Shown: positions 1 through 7,273 of the stretch, in pieces
Layout: every line of letters begins with the position of its first letter
Numbering within the stretch: the first letter of the stretch is position 1
Source: Candidatus Acetothermia bacterium
GTDB lineage: Bacteria; Bipolaricaulota; Bipolaricaulia; RBG-16-55-9; DRXL01
Reading direction: 5' to 3'
Length of the DNA: 32,878 nt
Assembly: GCA_016179105.1 (NCBI GenBank)
Contig: JACOSB010000067.1
Span: 1-32,878, forward strand
Translations under genes and position numbers: made by a program
The notes under the pieces: model-generated
Seen by the model: only the letters and a program-made list of their open reading frames with translations
Told to the model about the DNA's origin: nothing
Databases searched by the model: none

Positions 1-68
1 ATCTGGTAGAAGTCGTCCACGATCGCGTACAATATGCTCAGGAAGGTGTCCAATTGCACGTAGTTCAT
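1..68 (-). mobile_element. Transposase, N-terminal fragment (runs off the left edge)
   Basis: A 22-codon open frame starts at the ATG at 66-68 and continues off the window. A good Shine-Dalgarno (GAGGTG) lies six bases upstream. The peptide begins MNYVQLDTFLSILYAIVDDF, which resembles the helical opening of DDE transposases that start with 'fl.aLY.lvDdf'. Too little is present to assign an IS family or find terminal repeats. The same frame stays open a little upstream of the ATG, so a longer start is possible, but the ribosome binding site favours this one. It borders the toxin-antitoxin pair, which suggests the left island was shaped by transposition. Confidence 0.45.
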
Positions 69-149
69 GTTCTTCACCTCGAGGAACACGATACGTCGAT
101 TGGCGCCTTCTCTCCATCTCCATATAATTCACATCACGCGTAGTGATCC

Positions 150-509
150 CTATTTCTCGCGTGTTTCCCCATCGATCTGCCTTAGCATCGACTCGATCAA
201 CGGTTGAAGTTGCGGGAGCCGCTTCTTTATGGTTTCCCACACAATGTCAACCCTTACTCCAAAATACTCGTGAACCAATATGTCTCGCATACCGGCCATG
301 TCCTTCCATGGAATATCGCGATATTTCTTTCGGATGCTCGACGGAATATGCTTGGCCGCTTCACCGATAATAGTGAAGTTCCTAATTACCGCATCGATTG
401 TCTTATAGTCTTTGCTAAACTGTTCATAAGTTAAGTTTCTTGTGTATTCTTCTATCTTGTGAGTGGCTTCAAGAATGTCGTCGATATAAAGCCGATAGTC
501 TCTTTTCAC
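150..509 (-). CDS. HepT-like HEPN RNase toxin (DUF86)
   Basis: This 119-residue all-alpha protein carries the HEPN RNase signature R-x4-H-x-Y (R75, H80, Y82) in 'RDILVHEY', near the expected C-terminal third. In the HepT family this motif forms the active site of a homodimeric RNase, which its partner MntA neutralises by adding AMP to the Tyr. Length and composition are typical of the family. Its start overlaps the stop of the upstream nucleotidyltransferase by 4 nt, so the two are translationally coupled, antitoxin first, as in known HepT/MntA operons. The start codon is ATG. All key residues are present, so it is probably active. Confidence 0.9.
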   Translation of the reverse strand: MKRDYRLYIDDILEATHKIEEYTRNLTYEQFSKDYKTIDAVIRNFTIIGEAAKHIPSSIRKKYRDIPWKDMAGMRDILVHEYFGVRVDIVWETIKKRLPQLQPLIESMLRQIDGETREK

Positions 510-802
510 AACGAGACAGCCTCTCTCAATATCTTCTCTCGAATCCGAGGTTTCAGTGTTTCCTTCATGACTAGATCAACCTTGACGCCGAGCAACTCGC
601 TGAGAAAATGTTTGAGTTCAACGAAGGTAAACAAATCGATCGGCCTGGAGAACTCAATGAGAATGTCGAGGTCGCTTCTTTTTTTTTGCTGGCCTCGCAC
701 GTAAGAACCGAACAGCTCTAAGTTCTTGACGTGATAATTTTGTCGGAGTAAAGGCAAATTGTCTCTAAGTTTCGCACCAATTGCTCTAAGATGAGGATTC
801 AT
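506..802 (-). CDS. MntA-like minimal nucleotidyltransferase antitoxin
   Basis: This 98-residue protein is of the minimal nucleotidyltransferase (MNT) type. It shows the Pol-beta fold motif G-S-x10-D-x-D (G32, S33, D44, D46) and a third acidic position at about D76 ('KVDLV'). Proteins of this group AMPylate the Tyr of the HepT R-x4-H-x-Y motif and so silence the toxin. It lies directly upstream of hepT with a 4-nt ATGA overlap. The upstream HEPN-like gene ends 24 nt before this gene starts on the same strand, so all three may share a transcript. The pair is called from motif and arrangement and is very likely a functional toxin-antitoxin module. Confidence 0.88.
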   Translation of the reverse strand: MNPHLRAIGAKLRDNLPLLRQNYHVKNLELFGSYVRGQQKKRSDLDILIEFSRPIDLFTFVELKHFLSELLGVKVDLVMKETLKPRIREKILREAVSL

Positions 803-825
803 TTCTTTGATCCATTTCGTTTGTT

Positions 826-1824
826 CTAAGTGTCTTTGGTTTCCAGAGTTTCGGGATTTTGCTTGAATGCCTTTCGCACATTTTCTAACGGCTGTGCTGA
901 TATCTCTGCTGCCAACTGGAGGTTATGTTGGAGTCGCATGCGCGATTCTTCAATTTGTTCGTTTACATGAGACATTATGACTTGAAGATCGGTAAAATAT
1001 TTTTGAGCTTCTATACGCTCTTGTTGCGTTAATTCAGTTTTAGCAGAACTGAGCAAAGTCTTTAGCTCATTTTCTCTTTCCTCCAATTCTTTTAAAACTC
1101 CGAGATTGATGGGGCGGTGATGCATCACGTTGTGGCGTTTTTTAATAACAAATTCTAAAGATTTCTTAATCTTCCCCCAGTGTTCTTTATCTCTAAAGTA
1201 TTTCATAAAAACATCATCCCAAAGGGAGATTTTCTTTATCTTTTCTTCTAGTTTTGCTTTGACTTGTTCAAACGAATTAGAGCTTGAGAGAAGTTCCTCG
1301 ATATCATTTACTGAAAGAGTTTTTTCTTTTGGCCAGACTGATCCCTCAGTCTCGATTATCTTCACCAGATCGTCAAAATAGATACGTTCTAAAAAATGCA
1401 ATTTTACTTTTTCTTTATCATCTGTTGGAGCTAGGCTAAGTTCTATTGTTTTAAGAATAGGGTGATTTGACCAATCAAATCCAAAGATTTCTAACATAGC
1501 TTTGTGAATAAATCTACGAAGCTTCTGCTCCATGCTAGATAGCAAGGGATAAGCGCGTCTGCGAATTTCGTCTCCAGCCTCGTCTGTCAATCGTACAAAG
1601 TGTAGATCATTTTTCTCTCTTAAGAACTTCTCGAGTTTATGATGACAAGCATCAACATCTTCAAGCGAACTGGTGATTGAGAGTAAAGGATGGTCTAGGT
1701 GGTTTTTTACTTTCCAACCTTCGTGCGGAAAACGTTTATTGATAAGCTTTTCTAAGTCTGCCGGTTTGATTTGATTTCGATCAAATAAGATCTCTAGCAG
1801 ATATTTTTCTGAATCTTTTGACAT
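826..1824 (-). CDS. HEPN-like protein of unknown function, possible defence protein
   Basis: This 332-residue protein is charged, largely helical and not confidently assigned. Residues ~92-112 (YPLLSSMEQKLRRFI...) look like the first helix of a HEPN domain of the Swt1/ApeA kind, with an acidic residue followed by LRRFI. Residues 230-235 (RHNVMH) form an R-x4-H motif followed by HRP, the likely RNase site. Residues ~245-300 are strongly coiled-coil-like. The start has a good RBS (GAGGAG, 7 nt upstream of ATG). The gene is visibly AT-rich relative to the window and sits 24 nt upstream of a MntA/HepT pair, so horizontal acquisition and a toxin or abortive-infection role are plausible. The HEPN call rests on motif reading only; the N-terminal ~90 residues resemble nothing I know. 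Confidence 0.55.
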   Translation of the reverse strand: MSKDSEKYLLEILFDRNQIKPADLEKLINKRFPHEGWKVKNHLDHPLLSITSSLEDVDACHHKLEKFLREKNDLHFVRLTDEAGDEIRRRAYPLLSSMEQKLRRFIHKAMLEIFGFDWSNHPILKTIELSLAPTDDKEKVKLHFLERIYFDDLVKIIETEGSVWPKEKTLSVNDIEELLSSSNSFEQVKAKLEEKIKKISLWDDVFMKYFRDKEHWGKIKKSLEFVIKKRHNVMHHRPINLGVLKELEERENELKTLLSSAKTELTQQERIEAQKYFTDLQVIMSHVNEQIEESRMRLQHNLQLAAEISAQPLENVRKAFKQNPETLETKDT

Positions 1825-1881
1825 TGTATTGCTCCTCAGATTGACAATCTAAACTAACTAAGCCTATCAAAGATTCCCTAC

Positions 1882-2478
1882 TCATTCATGCCCCGGATAA
1901 CACACTTCAATCGCTTGCCTTAGCCAGACCCGACGCTCATCATCAAGTGCTGCAAACACGTTTTGGAAGTCAACTTCATCATCGAGTCGAGGTTCTTTCG
2001 CTTTGTACAAGAGAACAATCTCAGGACTTAATATAGGCACTCCGATTCCAGAGCGTAAGCCAAGCTGTGACACAGGTCGCGTGATCGCTGGATTTCTGCG
2101 AAATTTCCAGTGTTCACCCGAAGACTCGTTCAGCAGAATTTCCAAGTGCGATGGATCATCGTTGGCTCTATATCCATGAATCTCATGGATCGGCAGCTCT
2201 AGAAATTCTCTTTCAACCCACAACTCCATACGCCCGCCCGTCTTGGGAATGACTTTTTTCAGCTCCCAGGTTTTCAAATACTTCTGGAGTGCAAGCTGAT
2301 CGCTCCGCAGAATCGAAATCTCAATATCTTTGTGCACACGCGTTACTCGCCCGAGATAGAGATCGATCGCCCAGCCCCCGGCAACGAACCAAGGTTTCTT
2401 GAAATCAGCCATCAGCGTTGCCACTCTCAAAGGCTCGTCGAACGGATTCATCTCTGTTTGAAACGGCTGTCCTTTCAC
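1882..2478 (-). CDS. Nucleotidyltransferase, aminoglycoside/lincosamide adenylyltransferase-like
   Basis: The 198-residue protein has the ANT(2'')/LinA-type Pol-beta nucleotidyltransferase core. 'GGWAIDLYLG' (residues 34-43) is followed by 'TRVHKDIEI', which places the metal-binding acidic residues at D51 and E53. The family transfers AMP or another NMP to a hydroxyl of a small molecule; some members confer drug resistance, many are uncharacterised. A second acidic cluster near the C-terminus ('RLDDEVDF') matches the usual family tail. It is divergent from the PAP2 gene with only 35 nt between starts. It could be a resistance gene or a housekeeping nucleotidyltransferase; the substrate cannot be told from sequence. 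Confidence 0.75.
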   Translation of the reverse strand: MKGQPFQTEMNPFDEPLRVATLMADFKKPWFVAGGWAIDLYLGRVTRVHKDIEISILRSDQLALQKYLKTWELKKVIPKTGGRMELWVEREFLELPIHEIHGYRANDDPSHLEILLNESSGEHWKFRRNPAITRPVSQLGLRSGIGVPILSPEIVLLYKAKEPRLDDEVDFQNVFAALDDERRVWLRQAIEVCYPGHE

Positions 2479-2513
2479 CGAGATTTTAGACTCGGTATAC
2501 TTCCGCCCAGATT

Positions 2514-3146
2514 ATGAAATTTTTCAGCCAATTAAACAACACCTTTTGGCGATACGGCCTATGCGCTACTCTCCTCGGGATTCTCATTGAAAAAGTAGCA
2601 CATGCTCAAGAGTCCAAAAGCTTTGACCAAGCGCTGCTCGAAACGATCCATCAATCCGCTCCTTCCAACTGGGAATTTTTTATGAAGCTAGTGACCGATC
2701 TTGGGTCGCTTCCTGTTCTCGGTGGTTTGCTGGTGATTGCTGCGTTGTATTTCGTTTGGCGCCGACAGTGGAAAGACTTGGGGTTGATTGTGGCTGCTGG
2801 CCTGTTGACGCTAGCCTTACGCGAAGGGCTCAAACAGCTCTTCCATCGCACTCGGCCGGAGCTTTGGCAAACCTCAGTCCATGAAGATTCGTACAGTTTC
2901 CCGAGCGGACACGCGCTCGGCTCGGTCATCGCCTACGGAGTTTTGGTCTATCTGGCTGGGCGAGCATTCCCTCAATGGCGCTGGGCTCTGTGGAGCATTT
3001 ATGTGATGCTGGTCGCGCTCATCGGCTACAGCCGGCTCTATTTGGGGGTCCACTGGCCGACAGATGTGCTCGGCGGTTGGGTCATTGGAGCCGTCGCGCT
3101 CGGGGGGCTCATTTACTGGCACAAGATAAGCGTTGCTAGACGCTAA
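2514..3146 (+). CDS. PAP2-family membrane phosphatase
   Basis: A 210-residue integral membrane protein with all three phosphatidic-acid-phosphatase type 2 motifs: K-x6-R-P (K107...R114 P115), PSGH (130-133) and S-R-x5-H-x3-D (S173 R174, H180, D184). Around them are hydrophobic segments at about 13-31, 67-82, 88-103, 134-150, 158-172 and 188-204. The active site faces the periplasm or outer face and acts on lipid phosphates such as undecaprenyl pyrophosphate or phosphatidylglycerophosphate. Its 3' end overlaps the end of the convergent glycosylase gene by 11 nt. No operon partner is visible. Substrate unknown; UppP-like or PgpB-like are both possible. Confidence 0.9.
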   Translation: MKFFSQLNNTFWRYGLCATLLGILIEKVAHAQESKSFDQALLETIHQSAPSNWEFFMKLVTDLGSLPVLGGLLVIAALYFVWRRQWKDLGLIVAAGLLTLALREGLKQLFHRTRPELWQTSVHEDSYSFPSGHALGSVIAYGVLVYLAGRAFPQWRWALWSIYVMLVALIGYSRLYLGVHWPTDVLGGWVIGAVALGGLIYWHKISVARR

Positions 3147-4380
3147 ATCCCTTCGACTTTTTTTGCTTCCTTGGCGCTCGTCGCGTCTTGGCGGTTCTAA
3201 ATTTCAAACGTTCGCCGCCAAAATATCTTAAGAATCGCTCGAACGCAGCTTCAATAGCTTCATGCGTCTGGGGCAACCCACCGGGCTCTTCGTAGTACGA
3301 GAGCACATACAGTGTCCCGGTCTCTTTGTCGTATTTGCCATCAAAGCGCGCGACGAATTTATCGCCATACAAGACAGGCAAGACATAATAACCCCATCGA
3401 CGCTGTTTTTCGGGCTTATAGACTTCCCACGCATACTCAAAATCCCAAAGTTGCTGGACAAACCGTCGGCACCAGAGCAACGGGTCCAGCGGCGCGATGA
3501 ATCTCGCTTTGCCGTCAAATGCGGCGCTTTTTGCTTTTTCTAACAGCTCGTCGGCATCCGGCGGCGCGAGCAACGGTTGGCGTACGCCCTCGACTTCGAT
3601 GAGCGACAGATCGCCCTTTTTTACGAATTTTTCGGGCAACTCATTCGTGCGCGCTTCGCTCAATCCAGACCAGGCTTCGAGATCGCCCCTTAACGGCAGC
3701 AACCCGACGTTACGCACACGCTTTTTCAGCACATATTTCCAGAACTTTTTTTGCGAGGGAATGGAGCCATTTCGGTATTCTTCCGGGATCACGCGCTCGG
3801 TCAGATCAAAATATCGTCGATATTTGACGCGATGCGAGATGCTCAGCTTCCCGAGGTTCCATAAAACTTCGAGCGCGTTATTGGAGACTTTGGTCGCCTT
3901 CCACCATCTCAGCTCTTCTTGGGCGACTTCGAGTGCTTCCAACTCTTTGCTGGAGAGCGAACCATGCTTTTTGACGGTTCTGTAAACAGCTTCAATCGCC
4001 CCCGGATAGTCTTTGCGGAGTCGTTCCTCACGATAGCGCTCCCAACTCATACCTCCGGATTTCATGTAAGCGCGCATTATTGGAAAATGCCGAACGGGTA
4101 CAGCACATAAGACTTTGTCCCAGTACTCAAACCCCAATCGCTCGCGATGAATTAAGTCCAAGGCTTGCCCAGGATGAGTTCCGTTCACACGCGCTTGGAT
4201 CACTAGATCGTGGTTGCGACTAAGAATGGGGAGTGGGTCGAGCTGGAGCACATCTAAGTCTGAAAAAGACTTGCGAATGCCTTGGTCGCCCGAAGCGTAC
4301 GATCGTCCCATGAGCCCGACAGCGTAGAGATGAAACAACCGAGCTTCTGCTTTTGTCCATTTTCTTTTCGATGATTTCAT
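3136..4380 (-). CDS. YcaQ-type winged-helix DNA glycosylase (crosslink repair family)
   Basis: This is a member of the YcaQ/AlkX/HTH_42 family, monofunctional glycosylases that unhook DNA interstrand crosslinks and excise bulky alkylated bases. The N-terminal 'LQLDPLPILSRNHDLV' corresponds to the family's 'QiDpl..v.R.hdl'. The C-terminal 'FIAPLDPLLWCR' and 'RRWGYYVLPVLYGDKFVARF' blocks are the most conserved regions of the family. I chose the ATG at 4378-4380 (MKSSKRKWTKAEAR..., 414 aa) because homologues begin just before the 'ltkaearrl' helix. A GTG at 4426-4428 in the same frame would add 16 unconvincing residues. No clear RBS precedes either. The tail is rich in Lys/Arg. Confidence 0.88.
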   Translation of the reverse strand: MKSSKRKWTKAEARLFHLYAVGLMGRSYASGDQGIRKSFSDLDVLQLDPLPILSRNHDLVIQARVNGTHPGQALDLIHRERLGFEYWDKVLCAVPVRHFPIMRAYMKSGGMSWERYREERLRKDYPGAIEAVYRTVKKHGSLSSKELEALEVAQEELRWWKATKVSNNALEVLWNLGKLSISHRVKYRRYFDLTERVIPEEYRNGSIPSQKKFWKYVLKKRVRNVGLLPLRGDLEAWSGLSEARTNELPEKFVKKGDLSLIEVEGVRQPLLAPPDADELLEKAKSAAFDGKARFIAPLDPLLWCRRFVQQLWDFEYAWEVYKPEKQRRWGYYVLPVLYGDKFVARFDGKYDKETGTLYVLSYYEEPGGLPQTHEAIEAAFERFLRYFGGERLKFRTAKTRRAPRKQKKSKGFSV

Positions 4381-4513
4381 AAGTTTTGTTATATTACCAG
4401 ACGGATGTCTGCATGACAATTTGAGCACTCGCTGAACTCAAATTTTTGGTTGATGGGGTGAGGATTTTGAACGCTGTTCACTGGGTGAAAGCCCGATTGC
4501 GACCGGCCCCCTA

Positions 4514-4543
4514 TTGACATCGCCCGTGGAGTTCGGCTAGAAT
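4514..4543 (+). promoter_or_regulatory. Sigma70-type promoter of the first HU gene
   Basis: TTGACA (4514-4519) and TAGAAT (4538-4543) are separated by 18 bp. The predicted start lies near 4550 and the leader is about 33 nt, with an SD (GAGGGGG) at 4566-4572. The block from the -35 to just past the -10 is closely copied upstream of the second HU gene. Confidence 0.75.
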
Positions 4544-4582
4544 AGGGCCAAACACACCTAACTCTGAGGGGGTTGGTAAGTC

Positions 4583-4900
4583 GTGAACAAAGCGGAACTG
4601 ACGGAGTACGTGGCCAAGAAGGCCAAGTTGAGCAAGAAGGCTGCTGCAGATGCATTGCAGGCGACTTTGGACGGAATCACGGATTACGTGTCTCAGGGCG
4701 AAGAGGTTCGGTTGACGGGGTTTGGCACATTCTTGGCCAAGCCGCGCCGGGCCAGCCAGAGGATCAATCCTCAGACGCGTCAGAAGATCATGGTCAACTC
4801 CAAGGTCGTCCCCGGCTTCCGCGCGGGCAGCGAACTGAAGGACAGGATTTCTAAGCGCCTGAAGGTGGATGACCGGACGATGCAGGTCAAGAAGCGCTAA
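4583..4900 (+). CDS. HU-family nucleoid DNA-binding protein (copy 1)
   Basis: A 105-residue HU/IHF protein. It opens with MNKAELTEYVAKKAKLSKKA, the classic HU helix-turn-helix. Residues ~46-60 carry the 'GFGTFLAKPRRASQRINPQT' beta-arm region, where the invariant Arg/Pro of the DNA-intercalating loop (RINPQT) is kept. The C-terminus (about 15 residues beyond typical 90-aa HU) is basic and ends MQVKKR. The start is GTG at 4583, ten bases after a strong GAGGGGG SD. It has its own promoter and an intrinsic terminator, so it is monocistronic. It is paralogous to the gene at 5078. Confidence 0.97.
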   Translation: MNKAELTEYVAKKAKLSKKAAADALQATLDGITDYVSQGEEVRLTGFGTFLAKPRRASQRINPQTRQKIMVNSKVVPGFRAGSELKDRISKRLKVDDRTMQVKKR

Positions 4901-4929
4901 GTTTCGCACACTGCAAGCGAAGATTGCAA

Positions 4930-4970
4930 GGGACTCTAGCTTCGCTAGGGTCCCTTCTTCTTCTTTGTTT
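4930..4970 (+). terminator. Intrinsic terminator of HU copy 1
   Basis: GGGACTCTAGC (4930-4940) pairs with GCTAGGGTCCC (4944-4954) around a 3-nt loop, with one G-U pair. It is followed by a pyrimidine/T-rich tract, TTCTTCTTCTTTGTTTT. The same hairpin, slightly diverged, follows the second HU gene. Confidence 0.85.
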
Positions 4971-5015
4971 TGAAAAACTGAAACCGCTTTGGCCCTCTGG
5001 GTGTGCGCATCCCTA

Positions 5016-5045
5016 TTGACTTCGGTGATGGAGTTGAGCTAAGAT
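5016..5045 (+). promoter_or_regulatory. Sigma70-type promoter of the second HU gene
   Basis: TTGACT (5016-5021), 18-bp spacer, TAAGAT (5040-5045). The flanking bases CCCTA before the -35, TGGAGTT in the spacer and ATAGG at the -10 match the copy-1 promoter, so the whole transcription unit was duplicated. Confidence 0.75.
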
Positions 5046-5077
5046 AGGAGCATTCTACACTGAGGGGGTTGTCGTAT

Positions 5078-5395
5078 ATGAACAAAGCGGAACTGACGGA
5101 GTGGGTAGCCAAGCAGACCGGATTGAGCAAGAAGGCGGCGTATGAGGCTGTGGAAGCCACGTTTGGTGGCATTACGCAGTACGTGTCCCAGGGCGAGGAA
5201 GTGCGTTTGACCGGGTTTGGCACGTTCTTGCCGAAACCGCGTCGAGCCAGTCAACGGATTAACCCTCAAACGCGGGAGAAGATCTCGGTCGGCCCGAAAG
5301 TGGTGCCGAGCTTCCGCCCGGGCAGCGAACTGAAAGAGCATATTGCCAAACGTCTGAAAGTAGACGAGCGGACGATGCAAATCAAGAAGCGCTAA
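5078..5395 (+). CDS. HU-family nucleoid DNA-binding protein (copy 2)
   Basis: A 105-residue paralogue of the gene at 4583, the same length and nearly identical in the beta-arm (GFGTFLPKPRRASQRINPQT) and C-terminus (TMQIKKR). Most differences fall in the N-terminal helices (WVAKQTG, YEAVEATFGG). I set the start at the ATG 5078-5080, nine bases after GAGGGGG. A TTG three codons earlier abuts the SD and can be excluded. With copy 1 it could form homo- or heterodimers, as HU alpha/beta do. It has its own promoter and tandem terminators. Confidence 0.97.
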   Translation: MNKAELTEWVAKQTGLSKKAAYEAVEATFGGITQYVSQGEEVRLTGFGTFLPKPRRASQRINPQTREKISVGPKVVPSFRPGSELKEHIAKRLKVDERTMQIKKR

Positions 5396-5424
5396 GCTTC
5401 GTACACTACGAACGAAGATCGTAA

Positions 5425-5460
5425 GGGACTCTAGCGTTGCTAGGGCCCCTTATGTTTTTT
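5425..5460 (+). terminator. Intrinsic terminator of HU copy 2
   Basis: GGGACTCTAGC (5425-5435) pairs with GCTAGGGCCCC (5439-5449) over a GTT loop, with one A-C mismatch and one G-U pair. It is followed by TTATGTTTTTT. This is a diverged copy of the copy-1 terminator. Confidence 0.8.
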
Positions 5461-5470
5461 GAGAAGTTTC

Positions 5471-5495
5471 ATTCGGGTTTTCCCGAATTGTTTTT
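5471..5495 (+). terminator. Second, back-up intrinsic terminator
   Basis: ATTCGGG (5471-5477), TTTT loop, CCCGAAT (5482-5488) and then TGTTTTT form a perfect 7-bp stem with a U-tract only 11 nt after the previous terminator. It insulates the strong HU unit from the TPR gene downstream. Confidence 0.8.
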
Positions 5496-5580
5496 AAGAC
5501 TTTTTCAGCATAAAATGGTCTTCGGCAACAAAGCAAATCCAATAACCAATCGCGCTGATGGGTGAATGGAGGGATGAGCA

Positions 5581-7223
5581 GTGAACCGGATTCTCATCAT
5601 CATTGCCGTTCTGGTCGTGGCCGCTTTTGGCTTATTTTTCCGTCACTCAAACGATTCGTCTTCTAACCTCAAAGCGCCGCTCTTAAGTAATCTCGGCAGC
5701 TATCACTTCGCGATCACGACTAAAGTGAAACTCGCGCAGCGATTCTTCGACCAAGGATTCATCTTGGCTTACGGCTTCAACCACGCAGAGGCGTATCGCT
5801 CATTCAAGGAAGCCGCGCGGCTGGACCCCGACTGCGCGATGTGTTACTGGGCGCAGCCTACGTGCTCGGGCCGAACATCAACGCGCCGATGTTAGATAGC
5901 GTTGTGCCCGAAGCGTATGAGCTGGCTCAAAAAGCGCTCGCTTTGGCTCCCAAAGCGAGTGAGCGAGAACGCGCCTATATCGAAGCGCTCTCCAAACGCT
6001 ATGCCGAGAAGCCCGTCCAAGACCGAAAACCCTTAGACATAGCCTACGCCGACGCGCTGCGCGAAGTCTCCAAAAGCTTCCCCGATGACCTAGATGCAGC
6101 CGCGCTCTTTGCCGAAGCGCTCATGGACATCACTCCTTGGGGATATTGGACTAAGGATGGGCAACCCACGACCTACACCGAGGAGATCGTGAAAACGCTC
6201 GAATCGGTCTTGGCGCGTAACCCCAACCATCCCGGAGCGAATCACTTCTACATCCATGCGGTCGAGGCTTCTCAGACTCCGGAGCGCGCCGTCCCCAGCG
6301 CCGAGCGCTTGACCCATCTCGTCCCGGGTGCGGGACATCTGGTGCACATGCCGGCGCACACATTCTGGCGCGTCGGGCGCTACCACGAGGCCGCGATGAC
6401 CAACGAACACGCGATCCATTCCGATGAAGTCTACATGCCCGACCGAGGCATCCAGGCATGGTATGCGACATTGTACTATCCTCACAATGTGCAGTTTTTG
6501 TTCGCGGCCGCCGCCATGGAAGGAAACAGTAAATTGGCGCTCCAAGCGGCGCGAAAGCTCGTCGCCGAAATCCCCGAATCGCGCTATAAAGAGTATCCCT
6601 TTGTCGAGGGTTTCCGGCCGACGCCGCTCTTTGCGATGGTACGTTTCGGCCAATGGGAAGAGATCTTAAAGGAGTTGCAGCCTCCGGCGCAATATCAATA
6701 CACGACGGCGATCTGGCATTATGCACGCGGGCTGGCTTTCGTGCACCTGGGCAAGCTGGAAGAAGCGATGAACGAATCGACGCAGTTGGAGGAGATTGCG
6801 AAGAAGCCGGAGATGCAATTGCTCAATCTGCCCTTTGATTCAGCGACGACGCTCTTGCATATTGCATCGCTCGTCTTGAGTGCGGAGATTGCCGGTGCGC
6901 ATGGACAAACAGACCAGATGATCGCACAACTCCAAGAAGCCGTCGCGGCTCAAGACAAGCTCGCCTACTTCGAGCCGCCGGCCTGGTACTATCCCGTGCG
7001 CCAGACGCTCGGCGCGGCGCTGCTCAAGTCCGGAAAAGCCGCTGAGGCCGAGGCAGTCTATCGCGAAGATTTGAGACAATATCGGGAGAACGGTTGGTCG
7101 CTCTTCGGACTGATGAAGAGCTTGGAAACTCAGAACAAGACGGCTGAAGCGAAAGAGGTCGAGTCTCGCTTCAAGAAAGCGTGGGCGTACGCGGATATAA
7201 CTCTGAACGCATCACAATTCTGA
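5581..7223 (+). pseudogene. Tetratricopeptide-repeat protein, interrupted by a -1 frameshift
   Basis: Two overlapping frames together make one ~547-residue protein. The first (GTG start at 5581 after GGAGGG) has an N-terminal hydrophobic anchor or signal (residues ~3-20) and 'FFDQGFILAYGFNHAEAYRSFKEAARLDPDCAMCYW', a CxxC-bearing TPR opening that is conserved in a widespread family. The frame then breaks at the GGG at 5849-5851. Restoring one G gives '...CYWGAAYVLGPNINAPM', the expected continuation, which is read in the second frame through 7223. The rest holds several TPR-like helical pairs. Role unknown; probably a periplasmic or membrane-anchored scaffold. The shift could be a real mutation, an error in a short G run, or slippage. 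Confidence 0.8.
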
Positions 7224-7243
7224 GGATTTTGTGGCCAATCACC

Positions 7244-7273
7244 CGTAGGGGCAGTTCGCGAACTGCCCCTACG
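7244..7273. repeat. Perfect 30-bp palindrome (dispersed-repeat type)
   Basis: CGTAGGGGCAGTTCG is followed immediately by its exact reverse complement. Palindromes of the GTAGGGGC...GCCCCTAC type are known as dispersed intergenic repeats in several bacterial phyla. It lies between two convergent genes and supplies the stop codon (7269-7271) of the HAD gene. It may also act as a bidirectional terminator, but there is no T-run. Confidence 0.85.
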
